64,000 nucleotides of DNA from Paraburkholderia sp. Ac-20340 (GCF_017104965.1 NZ_JAAGPR010000029.1:1-64000), one strand, 5' to 3'; positions 25,042 through 34,006 are shown, counted from the stretch's first letter. Translations and numbers: made by a program. Notes: generated by a model not told the origin, from the letters alone.

Positions 25042-27294
25042 TCAGAAGTCCGTCGTCATCGAGAACAGCACCGTGCGCGGTGCGCCCATCGTCAGATAAC
25101 CGCCGGTCGTCGAGCTCCAGTAGGCCTTGTTGGTCAGGTTGAACACGTCGGCGCGGAAGGTCGTGTCGCGGCCGAACAGGTTCGTCTTGTAGCGCGCGCC
25201 CATATCGACCGTGTCCCAGGCCTTGATCGACAGCGTGTTGGTCGTGTTCAGATACTGCGGACCCGTGTGCGTGTAGCGCGCCGAGAACGTCAGGCCCGGC
25301 ACCCACGGCAGATCGTATTCCGCGCCCAGGTTGAACATGAAGCTCGGCACGCCGATCGGACGATTGCCGTCGTTCGTACCCGTGTCCAGCTGCACCGCGT
25401 TGATGTAGGTCGCGCCCGCCATCAGACGCACGCCCTTGTACACCTCGCCGAACACCGACGCTTCCACGCCGCGATGGCGCTCGTTGCCGTCGGCCACGTA
25501 GTAGCCCGCGCTATTGGTATAGCTCTGCGGCTTTTCGAGCTGATACAGCGCGAGTTGCGCGCCGTACTTGCCGGTGTCGTACTTCGCGCCCACTTCGTAC
25601 TGTTTGGTGCGCTCCGGCGCGAGCAGCGCACCGTTATTCTTCGCCGTACTCGGCGCCTGCTCGCCCGCGGAGAGCGATTCGCTGCGGTTCGCGTAGAACG
25701 ACAGATTATTGGTCGCCTTGAAAACGACGCCGAACAGCGGCGTTGTGATCGAATCGTTGTAGGCCTCGGTCTGCAGCAGCGTCGACGACGAATACGCGTT
25801 CGAGTTGATTTCCTGATGACGCACGCCCACCGTGAACAGCACGCGATCGTGCAGGAAGCCGAGCGTGTCGGACACGGCCACGCTGCGCATCAGGCTCGTC
25901 GAGGTCAGCGGCGGATTGCCGTCCAGACCCTGCGAGTAGTACTTCGACGCGGGCGTAGCCACTTGCGGCGTGTTGTAGAGGTCGGTGTTGAAGCTGCCCG
26001 ACATGTTCCACGCCGATTCCGTATGCACGCTCACGATCGACGCGCCCGCCGTCACGAAATGGCTGACCGGACCGGTGTTGAAGTGGCCGCGCACGCCCAC
26101 TTCCGCCGATGTCGCGTCTTCCTTGCGCGGCACGAACATGCGCGAACCCGTGGTGACGCCGGGGCTCGTGTAATACGGCGACGAATACTGGCCCGACTCG
26201 TTGCTATGGCGCGCGCCGCCCGCCACGTAGGCGGTCCAGCCCGGCATGAAGTCGTATTCGGCGCGCAGGATGCCGACGGTGTCTTCGGTCGAGCTGTACG
26301 ACCAGGTCTGGGCGTAGTTATAAGTCGCCGACGGCACCGACGGAATTTCCGTACCCGAGACATACACGACCGGGCGGCCGTCCGAAACGTGCTGACGCTG
26401 ATACAGGAAATCGCCTTCGACACGCACTTTCTCGCCGCGCCAGTCGAGCGCCACGGCGGTCTGGCTGTTGCGGCGGTGTTCGCCGTCGATGCTGGTTTCG
26501 CCGTCGCGGTTCGCCTGGTTCACGCGAATGCCGAACTGGTCCTGATCGCCGAAACGACGACCCACATCGACACGCGTGCCGAACTCGCCCGAAGCGCTGC
26601 CTTCGAGCGTGACCTGGGTGATCGGCTTGTCGTCGGCGCGCTTGAGCTGCAGGTTCACGCTGCCGCCGATCGAGCTGCCGTTCGGCGACGCGCCGTTCAG
26701 GAAGGCGCTCGCACCCTTGAACACGTCCACGCGCTCGAGCGCCGGCGTTTCCACCATCTGGCGCGGCGTGATGCCGTACAGGCCGTTGAGGGAGACGTCA
26801 TCGCTATCGAGCTGGAAGCCGCGAATGACGTAGACCTCCTGGAAGTTGCCGTAGCCGTACGCCGTGCGCACCGCCGGATCATTCTGAAGTACGTCGGCGA
26901 CGGTGCGTGCCTGCTTGTCGGCGATGGCCTTGGCCGTGTAGGTCGTCATCGAGAACGGCACGTCGATGTTGTTCTTCTGGCCGAGCATGCCGAAGTTGCC
27001 GCCGCGCGCGATTTGACCGCCGCCGTAAGTCGGCGCGAGATCGCCGGGCAGCGCGTCCCTGGCGGCCTGCACCTTGACGGTGGGCAGCGTGCTATTGGTG
27101 CTTTGGTCGGTGGTGGTCGTGGCGGCGGTGCTGCTGGCCTGGGCGAACGCGGCGGCGGGCAGCGCGAACGCCACGGCGACGGCGGCGAGAATCGCGCGGC
27201 GGCTGGCGGGCATGGCAGGCGAAGCGGTCTGGATCGACGAAGCGGACAGCGCAGCCGCATCAAGGCGCGGCGAAAGCAAACGGGTTGCGGACAT
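25042..27294 (-). CDS. TonB-dependent siderophore receptor
   Basis: A 750-aa outer-membrane receptor of the FhuA/FoxA-like siderophore class. Signal peptide at about residues 30-52 (RRAILAAVAVAFALPAAAFA), a candidate TonB box LPTVKVQA, a plug domain (DVPFSMTTYTAKAIADKQARTVADVLQNDPAVR, VYVIRGFQLDSDDVSLNGLYGI, ERVDVFKGASAFLNG, GGSVNLQLKRA), then a 22-strand barrel ending in the usual C-terminal Phe (FSMTTDF). The ATG at 27294 is preferred; the frame extends 40 codons upstream. A Fur-box-like sequence and -10 element lie 130-160 bp upstream, consistent with iron repression. No siderophore biosynthesis or ABC transporter genes are adjacent, so it may import a xenosiderophore. Confidence 0.92.
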   Translation of the reverse strand: MSATRLLSPRLDAAALSASSIQTASPAMPASRRAILAAVAVAFALPAAAFAQASSTAATTTTDQSTNSTLPTVKVQAARDALPGDLAPTYGGGQIARGGNFGMLGQKNNIDVPFSMTTYTAKAIADKQARTVADVLQNDPAVRTAYGYGNFQEVYVIRGFQLDSDDVSLNGLYGITPRQMVETPALERVDVFKGASAFLNGASPNGSSIGGSVNLQLKRADDKPITQVTLEGSASGEFGTRVDVGRRFGDQDQFGIRVNQANRDGETSIDGEHRRNSQTAVALDWRGEKVRVEGDFLYQRQHVSDGRPVVYVSGTEIPSVPSATYNYAQTWSYSSTEDTVGILRAEYDFMPGWTAYVAGGARHSNESGQYSSPYYTSPGVTTGSRMFVPRKEDATSAEVGVRGHFNTGPVSHFVTAGASIVSVHTESAWNMSGSFNTDLYNTPQVATPASKYYSQGLDGNPPLTSTSLMRSVAVSDTLGFLHDRVLFTVGVRHQEINSNAYSSSTLLQTEAYNDSITTPLFGVVFKATNNLSFYANRSESLSAGEQAPSTAKNNGALLAPERTKQYEVGAKYDTGKYGAQLALYQLEKPQSYTNSAGYYVADGNERHRGVEASVFGEVYKGVRLMAGATYINAVQLDTGTNDGNRPIGVPSFMFNLGAEYDLPWVPGLTFSARYTHTGPQYLNTTNTLSIKAWDTVDMGARYKTNLFGRDTTFRADVFNLTNKAYWSSTTGGYLTMGAPRTVLFSMTTDF

Positions 27295-27424
27295 AGTGAA
27301 TTCGAAGCGTGTGGTCGTGCAGCCGCCTCGCGAGACCAGCGGCTCGTCGGCGGACGTATCGTTTGGGGAATGGGCGCAGTGCCGCGGCGATGCGCGACAA
27401 AGGCTGAACCTCAAAAGTATGCGG

Positions 27425-27456
27425 ATTGTATCTGTGAATGAGAACGATTGTTATTC
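27425..27456 (-). promoter_or_regulatory. Fur-box-like operator with promoter of the TonB receptor
   Basis: An imperfect 21-bp inverted repeat at 27436-27456 (arms GAATGAGAA and TTGTTATTC, 7 of 9 positions symmetric) resembles the Fur consensus. Immediately downstream on the minus strand is TACAAT (27430-27425), a good -10, so the site covers the -15 to -35 interval, where Fur binding blocks polymerase. Confidence 0.65.
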
Positions 27457-27606
27457 GTTTTCGCAGATCAAGGGCATATTCGGGGTTTACGCAACACTTT
27501 CAGCACCTGATGAGTACCTGACAGGCCGGTGCGCACACAACTATCTTTTGGGGCGTTTGAGAGGGTCAAATCGCTTCGGCAGCGCAGGCTGAAGCGAGCG
27601 CGCCGA

Positions 27607-27662
27607 ATAACGTTGCACGCGCAACGTTATGACATTTGAAGGAACACGGCGAAGCGTGTTCC
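27607..27662. repeat. Two adjacent perfect inverted repeats
   Basis: Two perfect hairpins in the region between the TonB receptor and the LysR gene. The first has 10-bp arms (ATAACGTTGC/GCAACGTTAT, 27607-27616 and 27621-27630). The second has 8-bp arms (GGAACACG/CGTGTTCC, 27641-27648 and 27655-27662). Neither has a T-run, so they may be protein-binding sites or a rho-assisted end for the LysR transcript, which ends at 27765. The rest of 27295-27764 holds no gene. Confidence 0.5.
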
Positions 27663-27764
27663 GGCGTCGGTATGGGGGCGTGACGATGCGGTAGTGGACC
27701 ACGTGTTCGCCATCGGGCGCGCTCTGGTGGACGCGCGTGGATGCGCGCGATGGCGAGGCGGCGT

Positions 27765-29036
27765 TCAGCGCGCGCTCTGGCCGCTCAGACGGCCTTCCAC
27801 CACCCGCACCGCAGGCGCGGCCTCCGCGACCGCAAGCCGGATCGCGTCGATCAATGCGCGCGCGCCCGGCGACGGCGCGCTATCCGAGCGCATCGTCAGA
27901 CCGATCTCGCGCCGCGTGTTGTGCAGCGGCACATCCAGCACCACCAGTTCTCCCGCCGCGATCTCGTAGTGCAATTGCTGCGCCGAAAGCGCGGCGATCA
28001 TGTCCGTGCCCATCAGCAGGCCGCGAATCACGGCGAGATCGGCGGTTTCGACGGTGGGCGTGGGCGGCTTGAGTTTCAGGCGTTTGAACTGCGCCTCGAA
28101 CAGCCCGCGCGCCGGCGAATTCAGGCGCGAAACGATCCACTGGGCGTTGCGCATATCGGCCACGCTCAGCCCGGTTTTCTGCGCGAGCGGATGATCGCGC
28201 CGTGCGAGCACGACCATGTCCTCTGCCATCAGACGCTCGTTGGCGAGGCCGCTGGCCGCGTCGTTTTCGCGCAGCGCGCCCAGAATGAAATCGATATCGC
28301 CTGCGCGCAGGCCGGCCACCAGCAATTCATAGGCGCTTTCATCCGTGACCACGCGCACGCCGGGATGCTGCGCGCTCAGGCGCGCGATGGCCGCCGGCAG
28401 GATCAGCGTGCGGCCGAGCGGCAGCGCGCCCACGGTGACCGCGCCCTGAATGTTGCCGTGCAGGGCGGCGATGTCGTCGGGCACGTGCCGCAATTCGTTG
28501 AGCGCGCGCCGCACGTGCAGCAGGAAGGTTTCGCCTTCGGTGCTCAGTTGCACGCCGCGCGGACTGCGGTGAAAAAGCGTCACGCCCGAGCCGCTTTCGA
28601 GCACGCGCATCGCGCTGCTCACGGCGGGCTGGCTGATGCCGAATGCGCTCGCGGTGCTGGGCATATGGCGATGGCGCGCGAGCGCCACGAATAGCTGCAG
28701 CCGCCGCGTGTTGAGCAGCCACGCAGGCAGCGCGCCTTCGGCGAGCGCCCGGCGGCGCGTCTGGCGCGCCGCGCACCACTGCGCCAGCGCTTCGAGTTCG
28801 GTAAAGATGCGCGCGCAACGATCCAGCACGACGCGGCCGACGGCGGTCGGCAGCATGCCCGAGGGCTTGCGCTCGAACAGCGGCTGGCCCAGCGCGGTTT
28901 CGAGTTCCTGCACCGATCGCGTGACGGCCGATTGCGCGCGGTACAGCGCGGCGGCGGCGCGCGTGGCGCTGCCCGTATCGGCGACCAGACGGAACGCGCG
29001 CAGATGCGTGAGATTGAGCAGATCCGGCGGATTCAT
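27765..29036 (-). CDS. LysR-type regulator with two tandem HTH domains
   Basis: A 423-aa protein, about 120 residues longer than a normal LysR regulator because it carries two LysR-type winged HTH modules: residues 7-66 (HLRAFRLVADTGSATRAAAALYRAQSAVTRSVQELE) and 108-166 (RRLQLFVALARHRHMPSTASAFGISQPAVSSAMRVLE). A single co-inducer domain follows from about 195 (GAVTVGALPLGRTLILPAAIARL). Its ATG overlaps the stop of an upstream GntR gene (ATGA), so both are made together. The pair is divergent from the ligBA-MFS-porin genes and likely controls them. Such double-HTH LysR proteins occur near some aromatic ring-cleavage loci; the inducer is unknown. Confidence 0.88.
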   Translation of the reverse strand: MNPPDLLNLTHLRAFRLVADTGSATRAAAALYRAQSAVTRSVQELETALGQPLFERKPSGMLPTAVGRVVLDRCARIFTELEALAQWCAARQTRRRALAEGALPAWLLNTRRLQLFVALARHRHMPSTASAFGISQPAVSSAMRVLESGSGVTLFHRSPRGVQLSTEGETFLLHVRRALNELRHVPDDIAALHGNIQGAVTVGALPLGRTLILPAAIARLSAQHPGVRVVTDESAYELLVAGLRAGDIDFILGALRENDAASGLANERLMAEDMVVLARRDHPLAQKTGLSVADMRNAQWIVSRLNSPARGLFEAQFKRLKLKPPTPTVETADLAVIRGLLMGTDMIAALSAQQLHYEIAAGELVVLDVPLHNTRREIGLTMRSDSAPSPGARALIDAIRLAVAEAAPAVRVVEGRLSGQSAR

Positions 29037-29740
29037 GCGGCCCCCGCGATCAGATGCAGATTTTCGACCGAGAGATTCAGGCTCTCCTTCGAAATGTGGG
29101 TGTGCTCTTTCATCAGCGCCTCCACGCGCGCGCCTTCGCCCTTGAGCAACGCGCCGACGATGGCGTGATGCTGGCGGTGCGCGTAGGCCAGCATCATGTA
29201 TTGCTGCTGGCGCGCGGCATCGTCGAAGACGACCGTGGCCGGCGAAACGAAGGGAATCTTGTCGTTCAGGCCAAGCGCCGCGCTGACCGCGTGATTCTGC
29301 GCGGCATCGACGATCAGGGCGTGAAAGCGGCCGTTCATATCGGCATAGTGCGCTTCCGCCTCGCCGCCGAGCGCCTCGGCGCCCGCCTCGAAAATCGCAT
29401 CGCCTTCGCGCAGGCAATCCTGCAAGGCGCGCGCGAGCGCGGGGCTCACGCCGCGTTCGGCCACGCTGCGCGCGGCCAGGCCTTCGAGCACGCCGCGCAC
29501 GTCGATTGCATTGAGCACGTCGGTCACGCTGAAACGGCGCACGATATAGCCACGCCCGCCGGAGCGCTCGACGAGCCCTTCGGTGGCCAGCACGCTCAGC
29601 GCGTAACGCAGCGGCGTGCGGGAGATGCCGAGGCGTTCGGCGAGGTGGGCTTCGACAAGCCGCTGGCCCGGCGCGAGCTCGCCTGAAAGGATGCGCGTGC
29701 GCAGCGCCTGCACGATGGTTTGCTGGGTAGTCTCGTTCAT
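29033..29740 (-). CDS. GntR-family (FCD/FadR-type) regulator
   Basis: A 235-aa regulator. The N-terminal winged helix is GntR type (IVQALRTRILSGELAPGQRLVEAHLAERLGISRTPLRYALSVLATEGLV, residues 9-58), and the C-terminal helical FCD domain contains the metal-binding pattern with His residues (HYADMNGRFHALIV, AYAHRQHHAIVGAL). The gene is the first of a two-gene regulatory operon with the double-HTH LysR (4-bp overlap) and is divergent from ligB. FCD regulators usually repress catabolic genes until a carboxylated effector binds. No strong SD is visible; the ATG fits the family's usual N terminus. Confidence 0.88.
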   Translation of the reverse strand: MNETTQQTIVQALRTRILSGELAPGQRLVEAHLAERLGISRTPLRYALSVLATEGLVERSGGRGYIVRRFSVTDVLNAIDVRGVLEGLAARSVAERGVSPALARALQDCLREGDAIFEAGAEALGGEAEAHYADMNGRFHALIVDAAQNHAVSAALGLNDKIPFVSPATVVFDDAARQQQYMMLAYAHRQHHAIVGALLKGEGARVEALMKEHTHISKESLNLSVENLHLIAGAA

Positions 29741-30115
29741 CTCGATGTCCCGCCAGGGGCCGCCCGGACGGCCTTGCGAGTTCGTTCTTTTGCTATCTGT
29801 TTCGTTTATCGGCCGGTTGCCGCGTGAAGTCGTGAAGAATCGCGAACAACTCGTTTCAGGATACCAAAAACCGTTATGGCGCGTGGCTTTCGCGGCAGCG
29901 AGAAAGGCTGGGAAGCGCCGGATAGCCCGTTTATAGCGGTTCGAAATGCAAAAGTTAGTGGTTACCCTTACTTACCACGCAAACGCCAATTCTGTAATTT
30001 CGTATCCCAACAGGGGCCGCTTCCGCCACAGCGCGGCGAGTCCCTTCGGTAATCGAACGTAATATCCGGCACGCATTTGCACGACGCGGGCGGGCCGGCA
30101 TGAGGGCAACACAGC
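29741..30115. promoter_or_regulatory. Divergent control region between gntR-lysR and ligB, with candidate operator
   Basis: A 375-bp divergent region with no gene. At 29958-29978 an imperfect inverted repeat has arms GTGGTTA and TTACCAC (6 of 7 symmetric) around CCCTTAC, fitting the GT...AC style of GntR operators. It lies in an AT-rich patch suited to a promoter. The assignment to GntR or LysR is inference. Confidence 0.4.
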
Positions 30116-30979
30116 ATGGCAAGGATAGTAGGCGGCATTGGGACTTCGCATGTGCCGACGATCGGCATGGCGTACGACAAGGGCAAGCAGAACGAGCCGG
30201 CCTGGGCGCCGCTCTTCAAGGGGTACGAACCCGTTGCGCAGTGGCTCGCCGAGCGCAAGCCGGACGTGCTGGTGATGTTCTACAACGATCACGCCAACAG
30301 TTTCTTCTTCGACTGCTATCCGACTTTCGCGCTGGGCGTCTCGCCGCAGCACGAATTCGCCGACGAAGGCGCGGGCAAGCGTCCGCTGCCGGATATCGCC
30401 GGTCACCCGGAACTGGCGATCCATATCGCCGAACAGCTCGTCAACGACGAATTCGATCTGACGATCTTCCAGGACAAGCCGCTCGATCACGGCTGCAACT
30501 CGCCGCTTTCGCTGATGCTGCCGCACGACGGCGGCTGGCCCACGGCGCTGGTGCCGTTCGAAATGAACGTGCTGCAGTATCCGCTGCCGACGGCGAACCG
30601 CTGCTATCGCCTCGGTCAGGCGATGCGACGCGCGATCGAATCGTTCGAGGAAGATCTCGACGTGGTGGTGGTGGGCACGGGCGGCCTCTCGCATCAGGTG
30701 CATGGCGAGCGCAGCGGCTTCAACAACACCGAATGGGACATGGAGTTCCTCGACCTCATCGTCAACGACCCGGAACGGCTCGCGAAGATGAAGCACGTGG
30801 ACTACGTGCGCCTGGGCGGCGCGGAAAGCGTGGAAACGATCATGTGGCTGGCGATGCGCGGCGCGCTCGCGCCGAAGATCAAGGAAGTGCACCGCAACTA
30901 CTACCTCGCGACCAGCACGGCGATGGCCGTGACGATCTACGAGAACGTCGCGGAAGGTAACGAGGAGGGCGCACGATGA
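30116..30979 (+). CDS. ligB: Class III extradiol ring-cleavage dioxygenase, beta (catalytic) subunit, LigB type
   Basis: A 287-aa catalytic subunit of the LigAB protocatechuate 4,5-dioxygenase family, which opens protocatechuate (or a related catechol such as gallate) next to the hydroxyls using Fe(II). Putative metal ligands His12 (GIGTSHVPT), His59 (FYNDHANS) and a Glu in LGGAESVET (233-241) are present, as is the active-site His193 (GTGGLSHQVHG). The partner alpha subunit follows with a 4-bp ATGA overlap. The next steps (4-carboxy-2-hydroxymuconate semialdehyde dehydrogenase, hydrolase, aldolase) are not in the window, so either they lie elsewhere or the substrate differs. SD GAGGG. Confidence 0.88.
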   Translation: MARIVGGIGTSHVPTIGMAYDKGKQNEPAWAPLFKGYEPVAQWLAERKPDVLVMFYNDHANSFFFDCYPTFALGVSPQHEFADEGAGKRPLPDIAGHPELAIHIAEQLVNDEFDLTIFQDKPLDHGCNSPLSLMLPHDGGWPTALVPFEMNVLQYPLPTANRCYRLGQAMRRAIESFEEDLDVVVVGTGGLSHQVHGERSGFNNTEWDMEFLDLIVNDPERLAKMKHVDYVRLGGAESVETIMWLAMRGALAPKIKEVHRNYYLATSTAMAVTIYENVAEGNEEGAR

Positions 30980-31335
30980 ATCCGCAACTCGAAGGCGTGG
31001 AAGCGCTGACCGGTACGTATCCGTTCGACATCCGCCTGAGCATCAAGGCGATGCGTCTGAACCGCTTCTTCTGGATGATGCGCACGCCGGCCGCGCGCGA
31101 GCTGTGGCTGGGCGATCGCAAGGCGGCCTACGACGCCGCCGCGCTCACGAGCGAAGAGCGCACGCTGGTCGACAACACCGACTGGCTTGGCCTCGTGCAG
31201 TACGGCGTGTGCTTCTTCGTGCTGGAGAAGTTCGCGCGTGTCGTGAAGATCACCAATCTGGGCATGTACGCGTGCATGCGGGGCGAAACGCTCGAAGCGT
31301 TCCTGAAGACGCGTCAGGTGCCCGACGCAGTTTGA
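30976..31335 (+). CDS. ligA: Extradiol dioxygenase alpha subunit, LigA type
   Basis: A 119-aa helical subunit that caps the LigB active site. LNRFFWMMRTPAARELWLGDRKAAYDAAALTSEER and YGVCFFVLEKFARVVKITNLGMYACMRGETLEAF are the typical LigA blocks (helical subunit that provides part of the substrate lid). Separate A and B subunits argue for a LigAB-type enzyme and against the fused gallate dioxygenases of about 420 aa. The ATG overlaps the ligB stop. A GC-rich hairpin follows the gene before the transporter. Confidence 0.88.
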   Translation: MNPQLEGVEALTGTYPFDIRLSIKAMRLNRFFWMMRTPAARELWLGDRKAAYDAAALTSEERTLVDNTDWLGLVQYGVCFFVLEKFARVVKITNLGMYACMRGETLEAFLKTRQVPDAV

Positions 31336-31349
31336 CCGCTTGACTGGCC

Positions 31350-31381
31350 GCGGGCGCGCCACCCGAACACGGCGCGCCCGC
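31350..31381 (+). terminator. Hairpin between ligA and the transporter gene
   Basis: A perfect 11-bp stem (GCGGGCGCGCC, 31350-31360, with 31371-31381) and a 10-nt loop. There is no U-run, so it may be an attenuator or mRNA-stability element that sets the ratio of enzyme to transporter message. Confidence 0.4.
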
Positions 31382-31465
31382 CGATTGATCCGCAGTAGCT
31401 TGTAGCAACACACTCCCGCGCCGACGAAGCGCGCGAGCGGGGAAATATTAACTTCGGAGACACGC

Positions 31466-32809
31466 ATGAACTCTGCTGATGCAGTGGATATCAAGGGCTT
31501 TATCGATTCCCGCAGGATGTCGGGCTTTCAATGGCTCGTCCTCGCCCTCTGTTTTCTGATCGTGACGCTCGATGGGCTCGACACGGCCGTGATGGGCTTC
31601 GTCGCGCCGGTCGTCATGAAGGAATGGTCGATCACGCGCGCCGCATTCGGCCCGGTGATGAGCGCGGCCATGGTTGGCCTCGCCATTGGCGCGCTGGTCG
31701 CGGGACCGTCGGCGGACCGCATCGGCCGCAAGAAAGTGCTGCTGGGCTCGGTTGCGTGCTTCGGTCTTTTCAGCCTGTTGTGCGCCTTCGCGAATACGCC
31801 GGGCCAACTGGTCGCGCTGCGATTCCTCACGGGCCTCGGTCTGGGCGCGGCGATGCCGAACTCGACGACGCTGCTCTCCGAATACGTGCCCTCGAAAAGC
31901 CGTTCGCTGCTGCTGACCATCATGTTCACGGGCTTTAACTTCGGCTCGGGCATGGGCGGCTTTGTTGCGGCGGCGCTGATTCCGCACTTCGGCTGGCGTG
32001 GCGTGTTCGTCTTCGGCGGTGTGCTGCCGATCCTGTTCGTGCCGGTGCTGATGGGTCTGCTGCCGGAATCCGCACGCTTCCTGCTGGTGCGCCGCTTCTC
32101 CGCCGAACGTATTGCCGCGACGCTCTCGCGTGTCAGCGGTCATCGCTTCGCCGCCACGACGCGCTTCACCTCGCCGGAACCGGCCGTTGCCGCCAAGGCG
32201 CCGGTACGCATGCTGTTCGCCGATGGCTACGCCATGAGCACGCTGATGCTGTGGGTCACCTACTTCATGGGACTCCTGATCATTTATCTGCTCACCGGCT
32301 GGCTGCCGACGCTGATCAAGGACGCAGGTCTTCCGGTCGAACGCGCAGCGGCGATTACCGGCATGTTCCAGTTGGGCGGCACGGTGGGCGCGATCGTCGT
32401 GGGCTTCGCCATGGACCGTCTCGACCGCAACGCCGTGATTGGCGCGGCTTATCTGCTGGGCGGCGTGTTCATCTTCGCGCTGGGCATGGGCACGCTCAAA
32501 TCCAGCATGCTGACCGTGCTGGTGGCTTGCGCAGGCTTCTTCATGAGCGGCGCGCAAACGGGCCTCAACGCACTCGCACCGACCTGCTACCCGACGCGTG
32601 CCCGTGCCACGGGCGTGAGCTGGATGCTGGGCTTCGGCCGACTGGGCGGCATTCTCGGTTCGTTCGTGGGTGGCGTGCTGCTGTCGCTGGGCTTCAGCTT
32701 CTCGACGGTGTTCTCGGTGCTGGCCGTGCCCGCTCTGGTGGCTGCCGCTGCGATCCTGCTGAACCGCCTCGCGCTGCGCTTCATTACTGCGCCGGTCGCG
32801 GACGCCTGA
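31466..32809 (+). CDS. AAHS-type MFS transporter for aromatic acids
   Basis: A 447-aa 12-TM major facilitator. The aromatic acid:H+ symporter (AAHS, PcaK/BenK) signature is visible: LIVTLDGLDTAVMGFVAPVV in TM1 (the D-G-x-D-x-x pattern) and the loop 2-3 motif GPSADRIGRKKVLLG, with the related GFAMDRLDRNAVIG in the loop 8-9. PcaK is 448 aa. With ligBA upstream and a porin downstream, it probably imports the ring-cleavage substrate (protocatechuate, gallate or a similar benzoate). SD CGGAGA 6 bp before the ATG; 130 bp after ligA. Confidence 0.88.
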   Translation: MNSADAVDIKGFIDSRRMSGFQWLVLALCFLIVTLDGLDTAVMGFVAPVVMKEWSITRAAFGPVMSAAMVGLAIGALVAGPSADRIGRKKVLLGSVACFGLFSLLCAFANTPGQLVALRFLTGLGLGAAMPNSTTLLSEYVPSKSRSLLLTIMFTGFNFGSGMGGFVAAALIPHFGWRGVFVFGGVLPILFVPVLMGLLPESARFLLVRRFSAERIAATLSRVSGHRFAATTRFTSPEPAVAAKAPVRMLFADGYAMSTLMLWVTYFMGLLIIYLLTGWLPTLIKDAGLPVERAAAITGMFQLGGTVGAIVVGFAMDRLDRNAVIGAAYLLGGVFIFALGMGTLKSSMLTVLVACAGFFMSGAQTGLNALAPTCYPTRARATGVSWMLGFGRLGGILGSFVGGVLLSLGFSFSTVFSVLAVPALVAAAAILLNRLALRFITAPVADA

Positions 32810-32885
32810 ACGTCGCGTTCGCACCCGCCACAATCGACGAATACAAACAAGACGAATCTAGATCTATAAACAGGAGGCTTGGAGA

Positions 32886-33989
32886 ATGGCAAACGGTAAG
32901 CAGTACAAAAAAATAATCGCCGCGCTGACGGGGGTGATCTGCGCAGGCCCGGTGTTCGCACAAAGCAGCGTGACGCTCTACGGGATGATGGATACGGGCA
33001 TCACCTACGTGAGCAATCAGGGCGGCCACGGCAATGTGAAGATGGACGACGGCGTGAACGGCCCGAACCTCTGGGGCATCACCGGCACGGAAGATCTGGG
33101 CGGCGGCAGCAAGGCGTTCTTCCAGCTCGTCAACCAGTTTCAGATCGACAACGGCAGCTTCATGCCGAACAAAAGCCTCTTTAGCCGCACGTCGATCGTC
33201 GGCCTGAGCAACCCCGTCTACGGCAAGCTCTCGCTGGGTAACCAGTACGACTTCATGACGGACTCGCTGTATTTCGCGGGCGATGATCCGGCCGAACTGT
33301 CGGGTCACTTCTACGACTTCCGCGCGGGTCCGTTCGACAAGCTCGCGCTGCCGAGCAACGCGACCGGCGCGTTCGACTGGGACCGCATGGCGGGCGAGAC
33401 CGTCAACAACTCGGTGAAATACGTTTCGCCGACGTTCGGCGGCTTCAGCGCGGGCGCGATGTACAGCTTCGGCAACGTGGCGGGTTCGATCGGTACGGGC
33501 AACGGTTCGAGCTTCGCGCTGAACTACGCGCACGAAAACTTCGGCGTGAATGCGGCTTACACGAACCTCAAGTACGTGGTGAGCGGCGAAGGCGATGTGA
33601 GCGTGCGCAACTGGGGTATCGGCGCGCATTACAAGTTTGGCAACTGGATCACCAACGCGCTGTTCACGACGGTGCACAACTCGTATAACGGCGGTTCCGT
33701 GTATGAGGGCTCGGTGGGCGCGCATTACTACTTCACGCCGGCGCTGAGCGCGGGTGCGTCGTATATGTACATGAAGGGTAACGACGTGGTCGATAACAAT
33801 CACGCGCACCAGCTGGCGGCGATTGTCGATTACGCGCTGTCCAAGCGCACCAGCGTGTATGTGCTCGGCGTGTATCAGCGTGCCAGCTCGGGCGGCAATG
33901 CGCAGATCAACGGCATGAACAGCTCGGATGGCGCATCGAGCGGCCAGACCCAGGCGGTTGCACGAGTGGGTCTGCATACGAAGTTCTGA
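32886..33989 (+). CDS. Gram-negative trimeric porin
   Basis: A 367-aa outer-membrane porin of the beta-proteobacterial OmpC/Omp32 type. The signal peptide ends near residue 25 (AALTGVICAGPVFA-QSS). Typical blocks: SSVTLYGMMDTGITYVSNQGG at the mature start, LWGITGTEDLGGGSKAFFQLVNQFQ, KLSLGNQYDFMTDSLYF and the C-terminal ARVGLHTKF with terminal Phe for barrel assembly. An excellent SD (AGGAGGCTTGGAG) precedes the ATG. It lies 76 bp after the transporter and likely completes a substrate uptake route with it. A terminator hairpin follows. Confidence 0.92.
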   Translation: MANGKQYKKIIAALTGVICAGPVFAQSSVTLYGMMDTGITYVSNQGGHGNVKMDDGVNGPNLWGITGTEDLGGGSKAFFQLVNQFQIDNGSFMPNKSLFSRTSIVGLSNPVYGKLSLGNQYDFMTDSLYFAGDDPAELSGHFYDFRAGPFDKLALPSNATGAFDWDRMAGETVNNSVKYVSPTFGGFSAGAMYSFGNVAGSIGTGNGSSFALNYAHENFGVNAAYTNLKYVVSGEGDVSVRNWGIGAHYKFGNWITNALFTTVHNSYNGGSVYEGSVGAHYYFTPALSAGASYMYMKGNDVVDNNHAHQLAAIVDYALSKRTSVYVLGVYQRASSGGNAQINGMNSSDGASSGQTQAVARVGLHTKF

Positions 33990-34006
33990 TTGTCCTCTGT
34001 TCTCCG

